Assembly (NCBI GenBank): GCA_964247055.1
Contig: OZ176060.1
Coordinates: 1,674,001-1,738,000, forward strand
Length of the DNA: 64,000 nt
Direction: 5' to 3'
From: Paragordius varius
Taxonomy: Eukaryota > Nematomorpha
A program made the position numbers and the translations under genes. Positions within the stretch are counted from its first letter, which is position 1; every line of letters starts with the position of its first letter. Below, in pieces: positions 1 to 11,515 of this stretch. The notes below the pieces were generated by a model. That model had not been told where the DNA came from and ran no database searches. It saw only the letters and a list, made by a program, of their open reading frames with translations.

Positions 1-29
1 ATATGACATATTGTTGAAAAATTTAATTT

Positions 30-675
30 ATATCAAATTTTATATAGCATACATCATGCATCATATTATTTTAAGGCATGATGAATAAATAAAATATATT
101 AAATAATTTTCTATATAATTCGAAGATGCTCAACACTTTTACCTCAGAAATTAAAACATTAAATCAAATTTATATTAAATAAAATTATATTTCTGCCAAT
201 GTATACCCAAATTTAAAAGCAACATCCTTTAAATTAAAAATTTCAGATGATAGATATGTCTATCTTCATCAAATAATATAGAAAAAGTATTTTTATATTA
301 ACTTAATATGTTTTTTTTACCGTTTCTAATACCATAAAACTTCCCTTCCACAAAATTTTGTATAAATTTAATTTTTAAGCAAAAAATATTTATCAAAAAT
401 TTCGTCAAAAGGCATATATTTAATTTTATCTATCTCAGAATTTTCCGTTTGAGAGAAATAGCCCATTTTTGAAGGACAAATAATTTGGCACTTTCGGAGA
501 CCACTCCAATTAAAGTTTAGATTGCTTTTTATATGTAGTTTATGATTTTTAGTGATATTTTTTGGAATGAAGCATTTAGCTTTCACCATAAAATTTTTTT
601 ATTTAAATGTCCCTATATTTTGCGATTTTCCGATATGAACGGTTACCGCAAGAGTAAGACTTTATTATAGCCAAA
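30..675. repeat. Family A palindromic element, copy 1
   Basis: Bases 60-150 carry the inner end of one arm (motifs GGCATGATG and TATATAATTCGA). After a short loop the opposite arm follows at 240-675 (ACCGTTTCTA, GAAGCATTTAGCTTTCACC, CCGATATGA). The same ordered motif string recurs in both orientations at 8.0, 22.3, 31.1, 35.9, 47.1, 49.1, 53.3, 54.5, 55.6 and 58.7 kb. No protein is encoded. It is a non-autonomous DNA element built as a long inverted repeat; no transposase source can be seen. Confidence 0.6.
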
Positions 676-689
676 ACTAAAATATTATA

Positions 690-1408
690 TTACTTTTCGA
701 CGCAGAGATTAATATATTAGGCAAAATTGGGTTACCAAAGAACTGGAAAAAAGGTAAAAAAGCCAGTAATCTTTTGCTAATAAACTTAACATTTTTTGCC
801 ACCCAATTAGAACTTACGTAAGTTATTTTGATCATTTTCAGCCAAATATGAAATAAGGCACCAACAACCAATAAAATATATTTATTGAAGTTTTATACAT
901 GTATAAATATAAAAATTTACCTTTAACGTTTATAAATTTACATAACGTTATGCAATTGTAAACAAGGTCATACCCTTATTAATAAGATATATTTTTCAAT
1001 CAAATTTACGATATTTAATTGTTCATCAAATATGAACATTAACAGAGTTTTTCCAATTATTTCATCCTCTTTTGTATTCACTCAATTCAAATAGGTTGAT
1101 TAGCCAACAATTATCAAATATAACTTTTTAACATACAAATTTTCAAATTGCATATAACTAAATTAAATTGGCCAAAAGCAAAATTATCTTTAAAAAAACA
1201 GTTACAAAACTTGAGTTATAGTTTATTATTATAATAAGCCTAAAACCAGAAAGTTGGAGTTTTTATAAAAACACAAATCCAAAACTCGCGTTTTTCTTTT
1301 AACGTCTTTAGAAGATAAAAAAACTTATGAAACTATAAGCAAATAATTAAAAACTTAGAGCTATCTCAAAAAAATTTTTTTGTTAAAAAAATTTAACCCT
1401 TTTGTACA

Positions 1409-1444
<36 letters not shown>

Positions 1445-1650
1445 TTCAAAATATTTATTTTATACATATTTTTAAATCTATCAAATACGCCCTACACCAC
1501 ACTCAAATCTTCAAGCTTTTAGGTTATGATTTTTTCCTCCAAATCTAGTTATCCTGCCTGTAACACCCCTAATGTTAAAAAATTTTTTATGACGTGAAAC
1601 CAACATGACTTGACAAACTTGCAAAAGTTAAAAAAAAATTATAACCCCAT
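690..1650. repeat. Family C interspersed repeat, copy 1
   Basis: It shares a string of conserved blocks, in the same order, with 16135-16790: TTTTTTGCCACCCAATT, TTTTGATCATTTTCAGC, a TTTTGTATTCACTCAA-like block, GCCCTACACCACACT, and a GACTTG/CTTGCAA-rich right end. This copy is longer than the one at 16 kb because of AT-rich expansion, including an (AT)n run at 1409-1441. It is non-coding and probably a MITE. Confidence 0.55.
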
Positions 1651-2786
1651 GTTGACAGATTCAAATCCATACAAAAATGCCAATGTAATTTTTAAATTGC
1701 ATACATTATTTAATATGTTTTAAAGTTTAAGGTAAAACCATATTTCATGAGGCATATAGTTAATTTTCTTATGCAAAAGCACCCCGTATTTTAAAAAAAC
1801 TTGCCCCTTTGGACGGGTCCAAAAAAAATCCGGAGCCACATATAAATATAATATATTATTTAACTATTGTTTTGCTTTTTATATGTTATGAGACATAATA
1901 ATGATATTATTGAAACATTTAGTTTTCACGAAAAAAATTTTTTTAATGTGCGCATCTTTCGCCACTTTTTCAATTACCACAAAGTGAAAATAATTTTTTT
2001 TACTAGTAAGGGCTAAAATTATCATATAAAACATTTTACATTTTCTATCATTGATATAACATCAGGGTATTTTAAAGGCACTGTGTTATTGCAAAATTGT
2101 TAACGTAAAACAAAATAAATTAAAACAATTATACTATATTAGTGGAATTGGTAGATTTCATTGTATTTATAACCAAGAAAAACATACTTTTGATATCTCT
2201 TGACTATTGGTTGGCAATTGTATTAAATATAATAAATTATAATATACATCATAAGTATATAAATAATATAATAGTTAAAAATTACCACATGGTTTGTATC
2301 AACAATAAGTTGTGATGCCTCACTATAATAACAAAAAAAATATATTAATCATTTTACACTTTACAAAAAAATTGTATAATGATAATCATTTAAATTATTA
2401 TTATCGTTTGTACTTTTAAATCTTTTTATAACCTTAATAGAAAATATGGAAGATCTTAGGGAATAATGTTTTGCGTTTATGATATATATAAAAAAATTAT
2501 TCACTTGTATAAAATTTAATTAACCTAATGTGAACAAATGTGATTTTTGATTTCAGCTAATAGCAGAAAGATTTAAATAATTTTCTTTTCTAGTATTTTG
2601 GCATTTTTAATCCAAAAGCTTAGCTTTCAATTATACACGATTCATAGTTTATTTTTGCTGGTACCTTGTTATATATTAATATTTTAAATCTAATCCTTAG
2701 TATATTTTTAGCTGAGTTTTAAATTTATTTTCTAAGACATTTGTCTAATTTGCCATTATGAAAACAAATATCTCTCATATCCTTAG
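1651..2786. other. AT-rich non-coding stretch
   Basis: No convincing reading frame or repeat was recognised. Several splice-acceptor-like sites (TTTTGATTTCAG near 2557, TTTTCTTTTCTAG near 2593) lie upstream of the exon at 2787 and could belong to earlier exons of that gene, but no coding segment could be tied to them. Confidence 0.3.
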
Positions 2787-3246
2787 ATGACTTAACATTT
2801 AAGTGTTACGAAATTTGCAATTCTCAAGACCAAATATTGGCTACCTGCTTGGGTGGTAATTTTAAAAATTTAGCGGACGTTTTTATCTATCTCTTACAGC
2901 AGTTTACTAAATACCAGACAAGTGTTGATAAGTGCAGAATAGTTATTATTCATCGGCTTTTTATTATAGACGGCTTTGGTAATTTAGGAAAATCAGTTTT
3001 TTGCAGTACAAGTGTAGATAGAGTACCTATGCATTTGAGAAAGTTGGTTTAATTTTAATTAGTAATGTCCACAGATTAATATACATCATTTGTTTTACCG
3101 AAATTTTTGAAGGGCTACCTAAAGTAAGCGAAATATCGCTTTTAAATCAACCTAAGGTCACGAGCTTTTGTGAAGGTATCCAAAAAATAGTAGCTCATAT
3201 GATGACTAGGCTTTTCAATAGCCTTAAGGAAGATGACGAAATGTGA
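2787..3246 (+). CDS. Unrecognised host gene, 3' exon(s)
   Basis: After a good acceptor (TATCCTTAG at 2778-2786) an open frame starts LDDLTFKCYEICNSQ and runs about 85 residues to VPMHLRK. A candidate 32-nt intron (3043-3074, starting GTTGGT and ending CCACAG) brings in a second open stretch, ICFTEIFEGLPKVSE to FNSLKEDDEM, ending in TGA at 3244-3246. The donor is not a strong consensus, so this junction is uncertain; a frameshift would also explain the change of frame. Composition is protein-like, with no transposon signature. A DGFGNLGKS string fits the loose P-loop pattern GxxxxGKS but has no surrounding ATPase motifs, so I do not assign a function. The part from 2917 onward is duplicated in opposite orientation at 18754-19351, while the upstream coding part is only here. 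This copy is therefore probably the source. Confidence 0.5.
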
Positions 3247-3513
3247 GCTTTATAAACATATAGATAAGTAATAAGTATTGGAATTAAAATAATCTATGTT
3301 TTGTGGATTAATTTAAACATTCGATACCGTAGGCCGAATTGCGAACTCTTAAACGTAAATCAATAACGGGACATTTATAATCAGTACCTACTATAACCTA
3401 CCCCTTTTTTCTTATACTATGTCGTGACTCCATGACCTAATCTGAAACAAAGATGCATCTACTCCATTTTGTTTAACATTTGTTTTGCATGCTTTACAAG
3501 ACAGCATTGTCTG
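2917..3513 (+). repeat. Left arm of 597-bp inverted repeat
   Basis: The reverse complement recurs at 18754-19351 and is nearly identical by eye over the whole length; the one mismatch I saw is close to the outer boundary. The arm holds the 3' two thirds of the host exon, its stop, and about 265 bp of following non-coding DNA (ending CAGCATTGTCTG). The near-identity in such AT-rich DNA implies a recent duplication or gene conversion. Confidence 0.9.
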
Positions 3514-4835
3514 CTAGGAAGAAAGGTATAGGACGCCAACGATTACCCTGTTGCCGATTTTTAAAATAATGTGAAAATAACCTTCGTTCAGAATTGTGGT
3601 TCCTCAATTAAAAGATATATTTTGTAATACTTTCCCTTGCAAAAATATTGAAATTATTTAAAAAGGTTAAATAAAATTATCAAATCAAGATATCCAAAGA
3701 CGGAAACTCATATTCTCTAAATTAGCACCTAAAGTTAAAAATGACTAAGGGTAAAGGCTCTATTTTAATAATAATAAAGAACATTGAAAGAAACATAAAA
3801 GGGATGAATAAAATGAAATGTCTTGCTTCAGAGAATTAATGCATAAAACATGGCGTATAAAACGAAACTACCAAATTTCTAAAAAATTAAATGTACAAAT
3901 TTATGAGGTAAAATTATCAGGTAATAATTTAGCCTTTAGCTTATTACGTAAATTCAAGAAATCTTAAAACGATACGATATTTTTTCGAAAATGCTTCAGG
4001 GCTTCCATCACAACTCATATATGAATAATATCTTTTGTAAAAATAGGGCACAATTCAGGGTCAACCCAAAAAATTGTCGATGCTCATGTTCGATTTTAAT
4101 ATATAGGATTAAATTTATTCGCTTTATTTTTTAGGCAAATAATATTAGCTGTTTGGCCGCTGTATAAAAAATTCTCTTTGTTTTACTTACAAATTATTTT
4201 TCAATAAAATTCATTAAAGCAAAGAGTTTCTTAAAATGTAAAAATAAGCGGAAATTTGACACTCAATACAAAATATTGATTACTAGATAGTATAGTTGGA
4301 AACGCGTTTAGTACATTTAATATCAAATGCTAGCAAAATCCCATTACATCCAAGAAAGATAGTATTGGTTAAGGTATTGTTTATCTAAAAATATAGTTTA
4401 GCATATATTTATAAAATATTTATATATTTGGCCGGAAGTTTTAACTATATTAAATTACACAGTGCACAAAATGGATGCAGTTTATGTGTTATTGGGTTTG
4501 GGCTTAATTACAGAAACTTTTGTGATCCATATTTTAAAATAAAAATTTTCGCACATTCTTTAAAACAAAATTTTTTATTTAGCATTAGGCTATTTTTTAT
4601 GATGATATAAAGAAACCACATTATGGTAACTATTTTCTTAAATAACTCATAATGCCCAAAACCCAAAATATCGCGAGAATCCTAATTTGTTTTCCGAATG
4701 TTAAATCATTTATTTATTTTTCTGTACATTATGTCATCAGATAATCCATTTTGATATTTAAGAAATGAAAAATGCTAATTTGAATAAATTTATTTTGTAA
4801 TTATTGCTATTTTTTAAAAGATAAAATACTTTTAC
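3514..4835. other. AT-rich stretch, no gene recognised
   Basis: No repeat family or convincing reading frame was found. The second half of the ZP exon that ends at 4836 should lie on the minus strand here, but I could not identify a matching acceptor and coding segment. Confidence 0.3.
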
Positions 4836-5026
4836 TGTTCCACATTTTTTATAATCAATGGCAAACTGAATCGATTCCGATGAATAAACATTGATATCAC
4901 ATGCTGGAGATGATTGTAAAAATTTGATGCGCCCATTATATGGCTCTGTGAATCTAATATTAACCTGTATTCCATCCATTGCGCATATGTAATTGACTAT
5001 TAAAATCAACATGTATTTTTTCGGCA

Positions 5027-5027
<1 letters not shown>
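4836..5027 (-). CDS. ZP-N domain protein, first exon
   Basis: The frame starts with ATG at 5027 and reads MPKKYMLILIVNYICAMDG, a signal-peptide-like start with a charged n-region and a hydrophobic core. It continues VNIRFTEPYNGRIKF, a cysteine (SPACDIN), and IQFAIDYKKCGT. This is the order expected of the first half of a ZP-N domain: Cys1, strand, F/Y-x-G-x-I/V, Cys2, strand, Cys3-Gly-Thr. ZP-N domains form extracellular polymerising matrices such as egg coats and cuticle layers. The exon is 64 codons and ends in phase 0 at the donor GTAAAAGT (4835 downward). An in-frame acceptor (TTTTAATAG, ending 4997) lies inside, so the ATG and an internal 3' splice site are alternative starts. The ATG sits directly next to a long (TA)n tract. 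The second half of the domain was not found nearby. Confidence 0.65.

Positions 5028-5028
<1 letters not shown>

Positions 5029-5110
<82 letters not shown>
5029..5110. repeat. (TA)n microsatellite at ZP gene start
   Basis: An almost perfect TA dinucleotide tract of about 80 bp lies immediately upstream, in the minus-strand sense, of the ATG of the ZP-like exon at 4836-5027. Confidence 0.9.
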
Positions 5111-5111
<1 letters not shown>

Positions 5112-6824
5112 CTTACTGTGAGGGAAAGCTCTGAGCTTGTACTATACAGTAAATATTGAATTATCATATAATTTTAAATAAAGCCTGATGACATATGATT
5201 CTGTTTAAAAGTAACTTCGGTAATATCATTTATTAAATCTTTACAATATGTCCCTTCGCAATACATATAAAATTATTAAGATACCACTGAGCTACTATGC
5301 AAAAGAAAAAATGTCATCAGAATTTTATTTGAAATGATTTTCACTACTGTACATTAAATGGCGTATTAAATTTTATAAATTTTTTTCTACATAAATTGAC
5401 TTATATGAATTACATAATATGCTACTGATATGGTAGTTACTTTTACAGTGTTTATATCTAGTTTAAAAGATATCTTTTTATGGTTCCTATAATTATTATA
5501 TTGCTATATAAATAATTAATAGAAGTTTTATTTTTCAACTTTTTAACGAAATTTGCGTTTAAACGCCCTAATTAATTCTGTAAATGGATCATACATAAAA
5601 TTATCAAAATATAATATGAAAAAATTGGTTATTACTATACTACATTTAACAATAATTTTTAGGCATGGATCAAAAATTTAGGTGTATTTTATATATAACC
5701 CTAGTGTCGGTTTTAAAACTTTCTCTTTTTACGTATTTTTTTAAATATTAGGGGTTTATTTTCTAGAAAGTTATTTAAAACTAATCATGAAACCTATGAT
5801 TATAAAACATCACTTTTGTACCCAATTTTCTAATAGAAAGTTATATAATACATGTATGATTTTATTATTATTATTATAAACAATTTTAAAATAAATTTAA
5901 ATTATAATTTAAATTGTATACTAGGTGTCTTCGAAAAAAAATGAAAAATATACAGAATGCTGTTGAATCCAGGTTACATTTTGTGCTATGATATTGCGAC
6001 ACGACAAAGTTCTAATTTCTTGAAACCCTGATAGGTAGTTTATTTTAACCTTTTGTACCATCATATCGCCAATCTAAAGCCATATATAGGTGATTATAAA
6101 ACACGATTAATCAATTTATATAAATGGTAAGTTGTGAACTCATCACACCCACTCATTTACAAGTAATTTTACTCGAAATAAATTTGTGCATTTGACCACC
6201 TTGAAAAACCGCTATCCTGGTCATTAGATCATGACCATGATCATTGACCACATTTTAAAAGTAGAGAATTTTGATATTAATAAGTATTATACTATTATCA
6301 AAAACACAATTAAAACTATTATACAGCTAAAATCAATTTACATCAAGTTTTTTTCTGCTAAAATATAGCCTGTTACAAATTTAAATATTACATTATCTAA
6401 CCAAAATATACATTTATTTTCATATTGCATTAACGATAAAATATTTATAGAAAATGGCAAAAAAGTTTGAGTTGTGGATTTTTTTAACAATTCTACATTT
6501 TTAAAAAAATTGATTAATGCGCTTGAAAAGCTAAAGAAAGCCAATTATTGGCTTTTTTAAGATATTCAAATTCCAAAAGATCATGGTGCTATAAAAATAA
6601 TAGTTTTGTTATACACTATCGATTAAATGGACTAAAATCTTACATACTGACAATAGTAAACTCATATTAATCTGGATGTTAAACGGCAGTGAAATTATGA
6701 TTTTTTTTCATTAGCTTTTGGATATTTTCGGATTATGTGGCCAATTAATAAAACTGTGTATGAAAAGTATATGTCTTTCTAACAGTTAAGAAAACGTACT
6801 ACATTAATTTTATTTTTAAGGCAG
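5111..6824. other. AT-rich stretch, nothing assigned
   Basis: No coding frame with protein-like composition and no named repeat were recognised. A fragment around 6540-6800 faintly recalls family A (CATGGTGCT) but is too short to call. Confidence 0.25.
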
Positions 6825-6908
6825 CTAAATATTAAAATGCCCAAAATCATCGCAATGCAATAGTCGATAATCAGTAAAAGAATAAAAATTATATTCAGAA
6901 CAGTTTAC

Positions 6909-7125
6909 CTGAGTAACAGCACATTCTGAATATTGCATATCAAAAGTTATCCGTTTGTTACCCAACCCTTGATAAACACAAATATGTTCAGATTGAAGAG
7001 TTGTTACTCGTCCATAAAAAACACGATCGAATTCGGCAATCATTTTTATTCCGGTTTTACCACATGCTAAATTAACTATATTGAATAGTTGTAATAATTG
7101 ATATAAACACGCTAGTTGAAGACAC
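6909..7125 (-). CDS. ZP-N-like exon
   Basis: The minus strand reads a hydrophobic lead (LCLQLACLYQLLQLFN), then ACGKTGIKMIAEFDRV, FYGRVTTL, EHICVYQGL and ITFDMQYSECAVTQ. The spacing Cys, F-x-x-V-F-Y-G-R-V, Cys, strand, Cys matches the first half of a ZP-N domain and aligns with the exons at 4836, 13827 and 19491. It ends in phase 0 at a consensus donor, CAG|GTAAAC (6908). An acceptor (AATTTAG, ending 7067) gives a phase-1 start at 7066; alternatively the hydrophobic lead is a signal peptide read straight through. No in-frame ATG is present before the lead, so the true start is unclear and the copy may be decayed. Confidence 0.6.
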
Positions 7126-7129
7126 AAAT

Positions 7130-8044
7130 AATGTTGAAATTAATTTGATATATAATACTAAAAAGTCCGCAATTTATTTTATCTAATAAATATAGTTAAA
7201 ATTTGGTCGATGATACCAATTGGCATTACAAAATTCAAAAACGCCGTTGTATTATACATAACTAATACTACACTCAATGCTTCATTAGGAGTATAAAACT
7301 ATCTTAACAAAACAATTATATAATGAAACACCACAAAATTAACGCACAAAATACTTAATAATTAATAATTTATTTGCATTTTCAAAAGTATGTTTAAATA
7401 TGTCTTTAACTTTGTTCTAAAGAAGAATGTTTATATATTATTTTTTGTATGTTACTTGATAAAGTTTTTCGATATACAATTAACAAGATTTACTAAATAG
7501 CTGCATTTGCAATTGTCAAACTTACTATTGTTAAATTATTTTATTTTGTTGATGCGCATATGCGCTATGGAAAAGTAGAAATATAACCAAACGTAATCAA
7601 AGATAAATGTGTTTTCTAACTGACAACTATACTGTTTAAACCTTGATAGTATCTACATCCTATACGATTACAATTTTATAAAAATGAGAATGTTATCAAT
7701 TACATCATTATTTTTTTTATTTTGCGACCCAAGATAGGTTATATTAAAAAAACAAATTTAAAAAAGTAGGGTTATCTTTTTTTAAAAATAATCCTTATAT
7801 TTTTACTTTTCCGTATAATTTCAATTTTTACTGTATATCGAAAGGCCACATGATATATAGGTCCAAGTGTTATACACCTCAAATCTAATAAACAAAAAAT
7901 GTTTTTTTCATTTTATAAAGTTTAATATTGTTTCAACATGCTTGAAATGCCATAACGTATTTTGCGTTTAGGTTTATCCTTATAATAGACAATAACAAAT
8001 TATTCGTTGATGAGTTTTATCAATCTTGTTTAAGTTTATTCTAA
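7130..8044. other. AT-rich stretch, nothing assigned
   Basis: I see no gene or repeat here beyond scattered A/T homopolymers. Promoter elements of the ZP exon at 6909-7125 should lie at its upstream end but none was recognised. Confidence 0.25.
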
Positions 8045-8665
8045 CACAATGAAATAAATATATTGGAAAATGTATCAGGATTATCATTGGTTTTGGCTCG
8101 TATGAATGATAAGAAAGTTAATTATACTTTCTAAGTGCTCCTCAGAAAATGGCACATTAAAATATTTTTTGTAATAATTTTTGATAAAAGCTAAATGCTT
8201 CATTCTAAATATCACTAAAATATATTATACAAAACTACTAATAAAAAGCAATAAAATAATTTTTTAATTAGATGGGGACTCGAAAGTCCAAAATTTTTTC
8301 TCTTCTAAAACGGGCTCTTCTAAAAAACTGATGAACGCATAATTTTTTTTAAATTAAAAAGAAAATTTTTTAAAAAATGTATACATTTAAAAAAATTCAA
8401 TTTTTTGAAATATGCGTACTTCATACTATTTCTAGGCATGATGGAAACGGTATATAAATCTTATATATTGTCAGAAAACTTTCTATATAGCTCAATGATC
8501 CTGCATATTTCTATCGCTTCAGAATTTGAATGCTAGTCCGTTTTAGAAGAGCAAAAAGTTTTTAAACTTTCGGAGCACACTTCTAAAAATCATAATACTT
8601 TATAAAATGTTTTGCTTTTTCTAAGTATTTTATGATATATTTAAGTGAGAATTGGAATAAAGCTC
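8045..8665. repeat. Family A palindromic element, copy 2
   Basis: The left arm starts near ATATTGGAAAATGTATCAGG and passes GCTAAATGCTTCATTC, TTCTCTTCTAAAACGGGCT and GGCATGATGGAAACGGTATA. It then turns at about 8520 into the inverted arm (GTCCGTTTTAGAAGAGCAAA, CTTTCGGAGC). The centre is shortened, so the two arms are nearly adjacent. Non-coding. Confidence 0.75.
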
Positions 8666-9545
8666 GCAGTAGCTAACACCAAATGTACCATGAGATTCCT
8701 GATAAATTTTTCGATCGGGTTATACAAATTTCATCCAGATATTTTTTTTTGTGTAATGTCCGACAAAGCGATTTTTGGCCTTTAACAAAAAAATACAAAA
8801 TTATTAACTGCTTAACCGCATATTATCATTCTCACCAGCTCTTAGCTATCGAATGATATGTGATTCATCCATAAGTTTGATCCACATTTGACCGCACACT
8901 GATATAATTGTTTATTAATTTATTCCATTTTAAACAATTCTGTATATTATATGTTGTCAAATTTTATTTGCCAAAATTAACTATATAAATTGAGTTTCTA
9001 ATTGCATTATTTTTTAATATCCTTTTTTATTATGCACAAATCATCTCAATTTATTGTTTTTATTTCTTGTTTTAATAAAGTCATTTATATTTATTTAAAC
9101 CACATTTTTAAATCGTATTAAATAACAAATTTAAATTATTTGATATGTTTGATGACATTCTTTTTGGATATAAATTTAAAATTTGTCAAAAGTTTCGAAA
9201 ATTTTACATAATATACGTTTTTGATTGAGACAAGAAGTTTAACATATAGATTAGATATAATAATTTTATTTGATTAACTTAAATTAATAGCTGATTATAT
9301 AATAAAAAAAGCAGATTTTCTGTAAAAATAAAATTGGATCTTAAAAGATAAAAAAGCATTAAAAATTAATCGGTTTTTTATCATTACAATGAAACTTACT
9401 ATTCGTAATGGTCGTTGTATTCTAAAAAATATTTATTGAACATTTATACGATATACATATTATATGTTGAATAAATGCAGATATTTTACCTGAAAAGTTT
9501 CTTGATTGCTATAGCATATAGATAATTATACATTTATATTGACAA
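8666..9545. other. AT-rich stretch, nothing assigned
   Basis: No reading frame or repeat recognised. The 5' part of the LINE whose 3' end lies at 9546-9958 is absent, so that LINE is 5'-truncated. Confidence 0.25.
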
Positions 9546-9958
9546 TCATTTATAATTAATTTGAAAAATTATGGCGAACGTCAAATAAATTCTTTCAAAT
9601 TATGGGTTCGGAGAAAACTTCTCCAAATAAAATGGACAGATAAAATTTCAAACACCACCATTCTAAATAAAATTAATCCAGAAATATCACTTCTGGGCAT
9701 CTTTATACGGCAAAAACAGTCCTTTTTCGGGCACATTATGAGAGCCAACTCTCTTGAAAAATCACTGATGCTGGGAAAAGTGAGTGGTACTCGTAAAAGA
9801 GGGAGAAGACGAACTCGTTGGATGGATAACATCCTCAAAGAAACCAACCAATTATTATCCGAACTAAATACCAGATCCGGTATTCGCAGTGAATGGAGAA
9901 GCTATATTTTCAATGTAGTCGGAATCGATCTTAGCAACAACAACAACAACAACCTATA
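9546..9958 (+). mobile_element. LINE 3' end, 5'-truncated
   Basis: An open frame of about 130 residues holds the C-terminal region of a non-LTR reverse transcriptase polyprotein: FKLWVRRKLLQIKWTDKIS, LGIFIRQKQSFFGHIMR, GKVSGTRKRGRRRTRWMD and SEWRSYIF. These match the family pattern RRML.I.WTD..tN...L, ffGHi.R, G.r.rGR....W.D..k, and WR. The frame runs into an (AAC)n 3' tail (9935-9953), which is typical of LINEs ending in short tandem repeats. No endonuclease or polymerase part is present. It is uninterrupted, so recent; a related, more decayed end lies at 50770-51000 on the minus strand. Confidence 0.85.
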
Positions 9959-10326
9959 GACATCTCTTATTTAAACTTTATAATCTATCTAATTTTTTCA
10001 TCGATTAAAAAAAAACATGTTCCACAATTAGTGAAGCAGAAATTTTAAATTAAAATTATATTATAATTAATAGGGGAAATATACATGCCATCCATTTAAG
10101 AAATCGTTTAAATTTTTTTAAACGATAAAATTTATTAACTAAGAAAAAGCAATAAGCTAAATGTTTTGATTTCACAAATATGTAATTTATTTACTTATCT
10201 TTCCAAAAAATATGAGATATTTCTGTTATCTAGATTTATATCATTTTAATATTTTTATTTCTTGTGTTGTATTTTTTCAAAAACACCTTAGTAATAGATC
10301 GAACATTTTCTTAGTTTAGTCATTTT

Positions 10327-10577
10327 ATATACAATTTGGTTCTTGAACTGTTCAAGGACCAACTTGAACTGTTCAAGGACCAACTTGAACTGTTCAAGGA
10401 CCAACTTGAACTGTTCAAGGACCAACTTGAACTGTTCAAGGACCAACTTGAAATGTTCAAGGACACCAACTTGAAATGTTCAAGGACACCAACTTGAAAT
10501 GTTCAAGGACACCAACTTGAAATGTTCAAGGACCAACTTGAAATGTTCAAGGACACTCTTGAAATGCAAATGGTATA
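10327..10577. mobile_element. Foldback element with 21-bp tandem units, copy 1
   Basis: About ten tandem units of TTGAACTGTTCAAGGACCAA type (21 bp, later 23 bp with an extra AC) lie between a TATATACAATTTG left edge and a CAAATGGTATA right edge. Each unit holds the 13-bp palindrome TTGAACTGTTCAA. The same terminal pair, TATACCATTTG/CAAATGGTATA, bounds related copies at 13.5, 20.1 and 22.4 kb. No protein product is likely, although the 21-bp period keeps one frame open as a seven-residue repeat (KDQLELF). Confidence 0.75.
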
Positions 10578-11515
10578 TTTAAACGACGGGCTTTTGGAGT
10601 TTTTTTATTGCTTTAGCTGAGGTATATATATAGCTAATTTTTTGTAGCTTTCCAGCGCACGATATACACCAAAATTCGTTTAGCCCCTTTTTAATTGAGT
10701 TTTTTATTCCACCTCCCAATAGCATGTTTAAGAGTTGAGAATAACAGTTTGATTTCCTTGTATCGATATCATTTTGTAATTATATTTTATAAAACAATTA
10801 CATACTGTTTCGAAATTATTTATCCCTCTATTATATAAATGCTTTATTATGTTTCCTCAAAAGAATTAATGTTAAATTGTATTAACTTAATAAGTCGTAA
10901 CAATATTATCACGCTTCAACAATTAATATTTATGCTAGTCCAATCTTCCAATCCCACAGCTTTATTGTTTGGCATTTGTAGTATGTTCGATTTCATTTTC
11001 AGCGTTTTTGGTCCATCAAGCTTAGTCTGTGTCCAGTAAAAATTATTTCACAGCAACTTCCCCTTTAATCTTACATTTATAATCTTTTATAATTGTTGAT
11101 TTTTGTCTTTACTTTTAAATTTAGACTTACGTAATATAGAATCTCGTTCACTCTATTTGTGACTTAATTATATCGCTTTTGTAGGTTATCAATCTTTCGT
11201 TACTCAAAGATGGTATTGGCTATAGCCATGGAAGTGTGTTGCTAATCCAAGCAAATTAGGTTCATTTTCGCCATAAGAATATCGTACCAAATTTCAAAAC
11301 ACTCTGTTTTAACCAAGATCACCAATGAAACCCCCCACGAAAGTTTCCTATGAGCAAATGAGAGCCACTAGTTAATGATTTTTTTACCTGCCTCTGGAAA
11401 AGTTACCTTTTATAACAAATTAAAAATATGGCTGTTACTGTCTAATCTCATTAATCTGATTAAAAAATTTGCGGTTATAATCTTGCCATACTTGTCGATT
11501 ACTTTCACCTTAATA
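10578..11515. other. Stretch without assigned gene
   Basis: Slightly less AT-rich around 11160-11360, but no coding pattern or transposon motif was recognised on either strand. Confidence 0.25.

Noticed and set aside
1409-1441. Regulatory TATA-rich promoter
   Set aside because: It is an (AT)n microsatellite inside a repeat copy, with no gene following.
2978-3003. Walker A motif indicating an ATPase or helicase
   Set aside because: Only the loose GxxxxGKS pattern fits; no Walker B or helicase motifs follow in the exon, so it may be chance.
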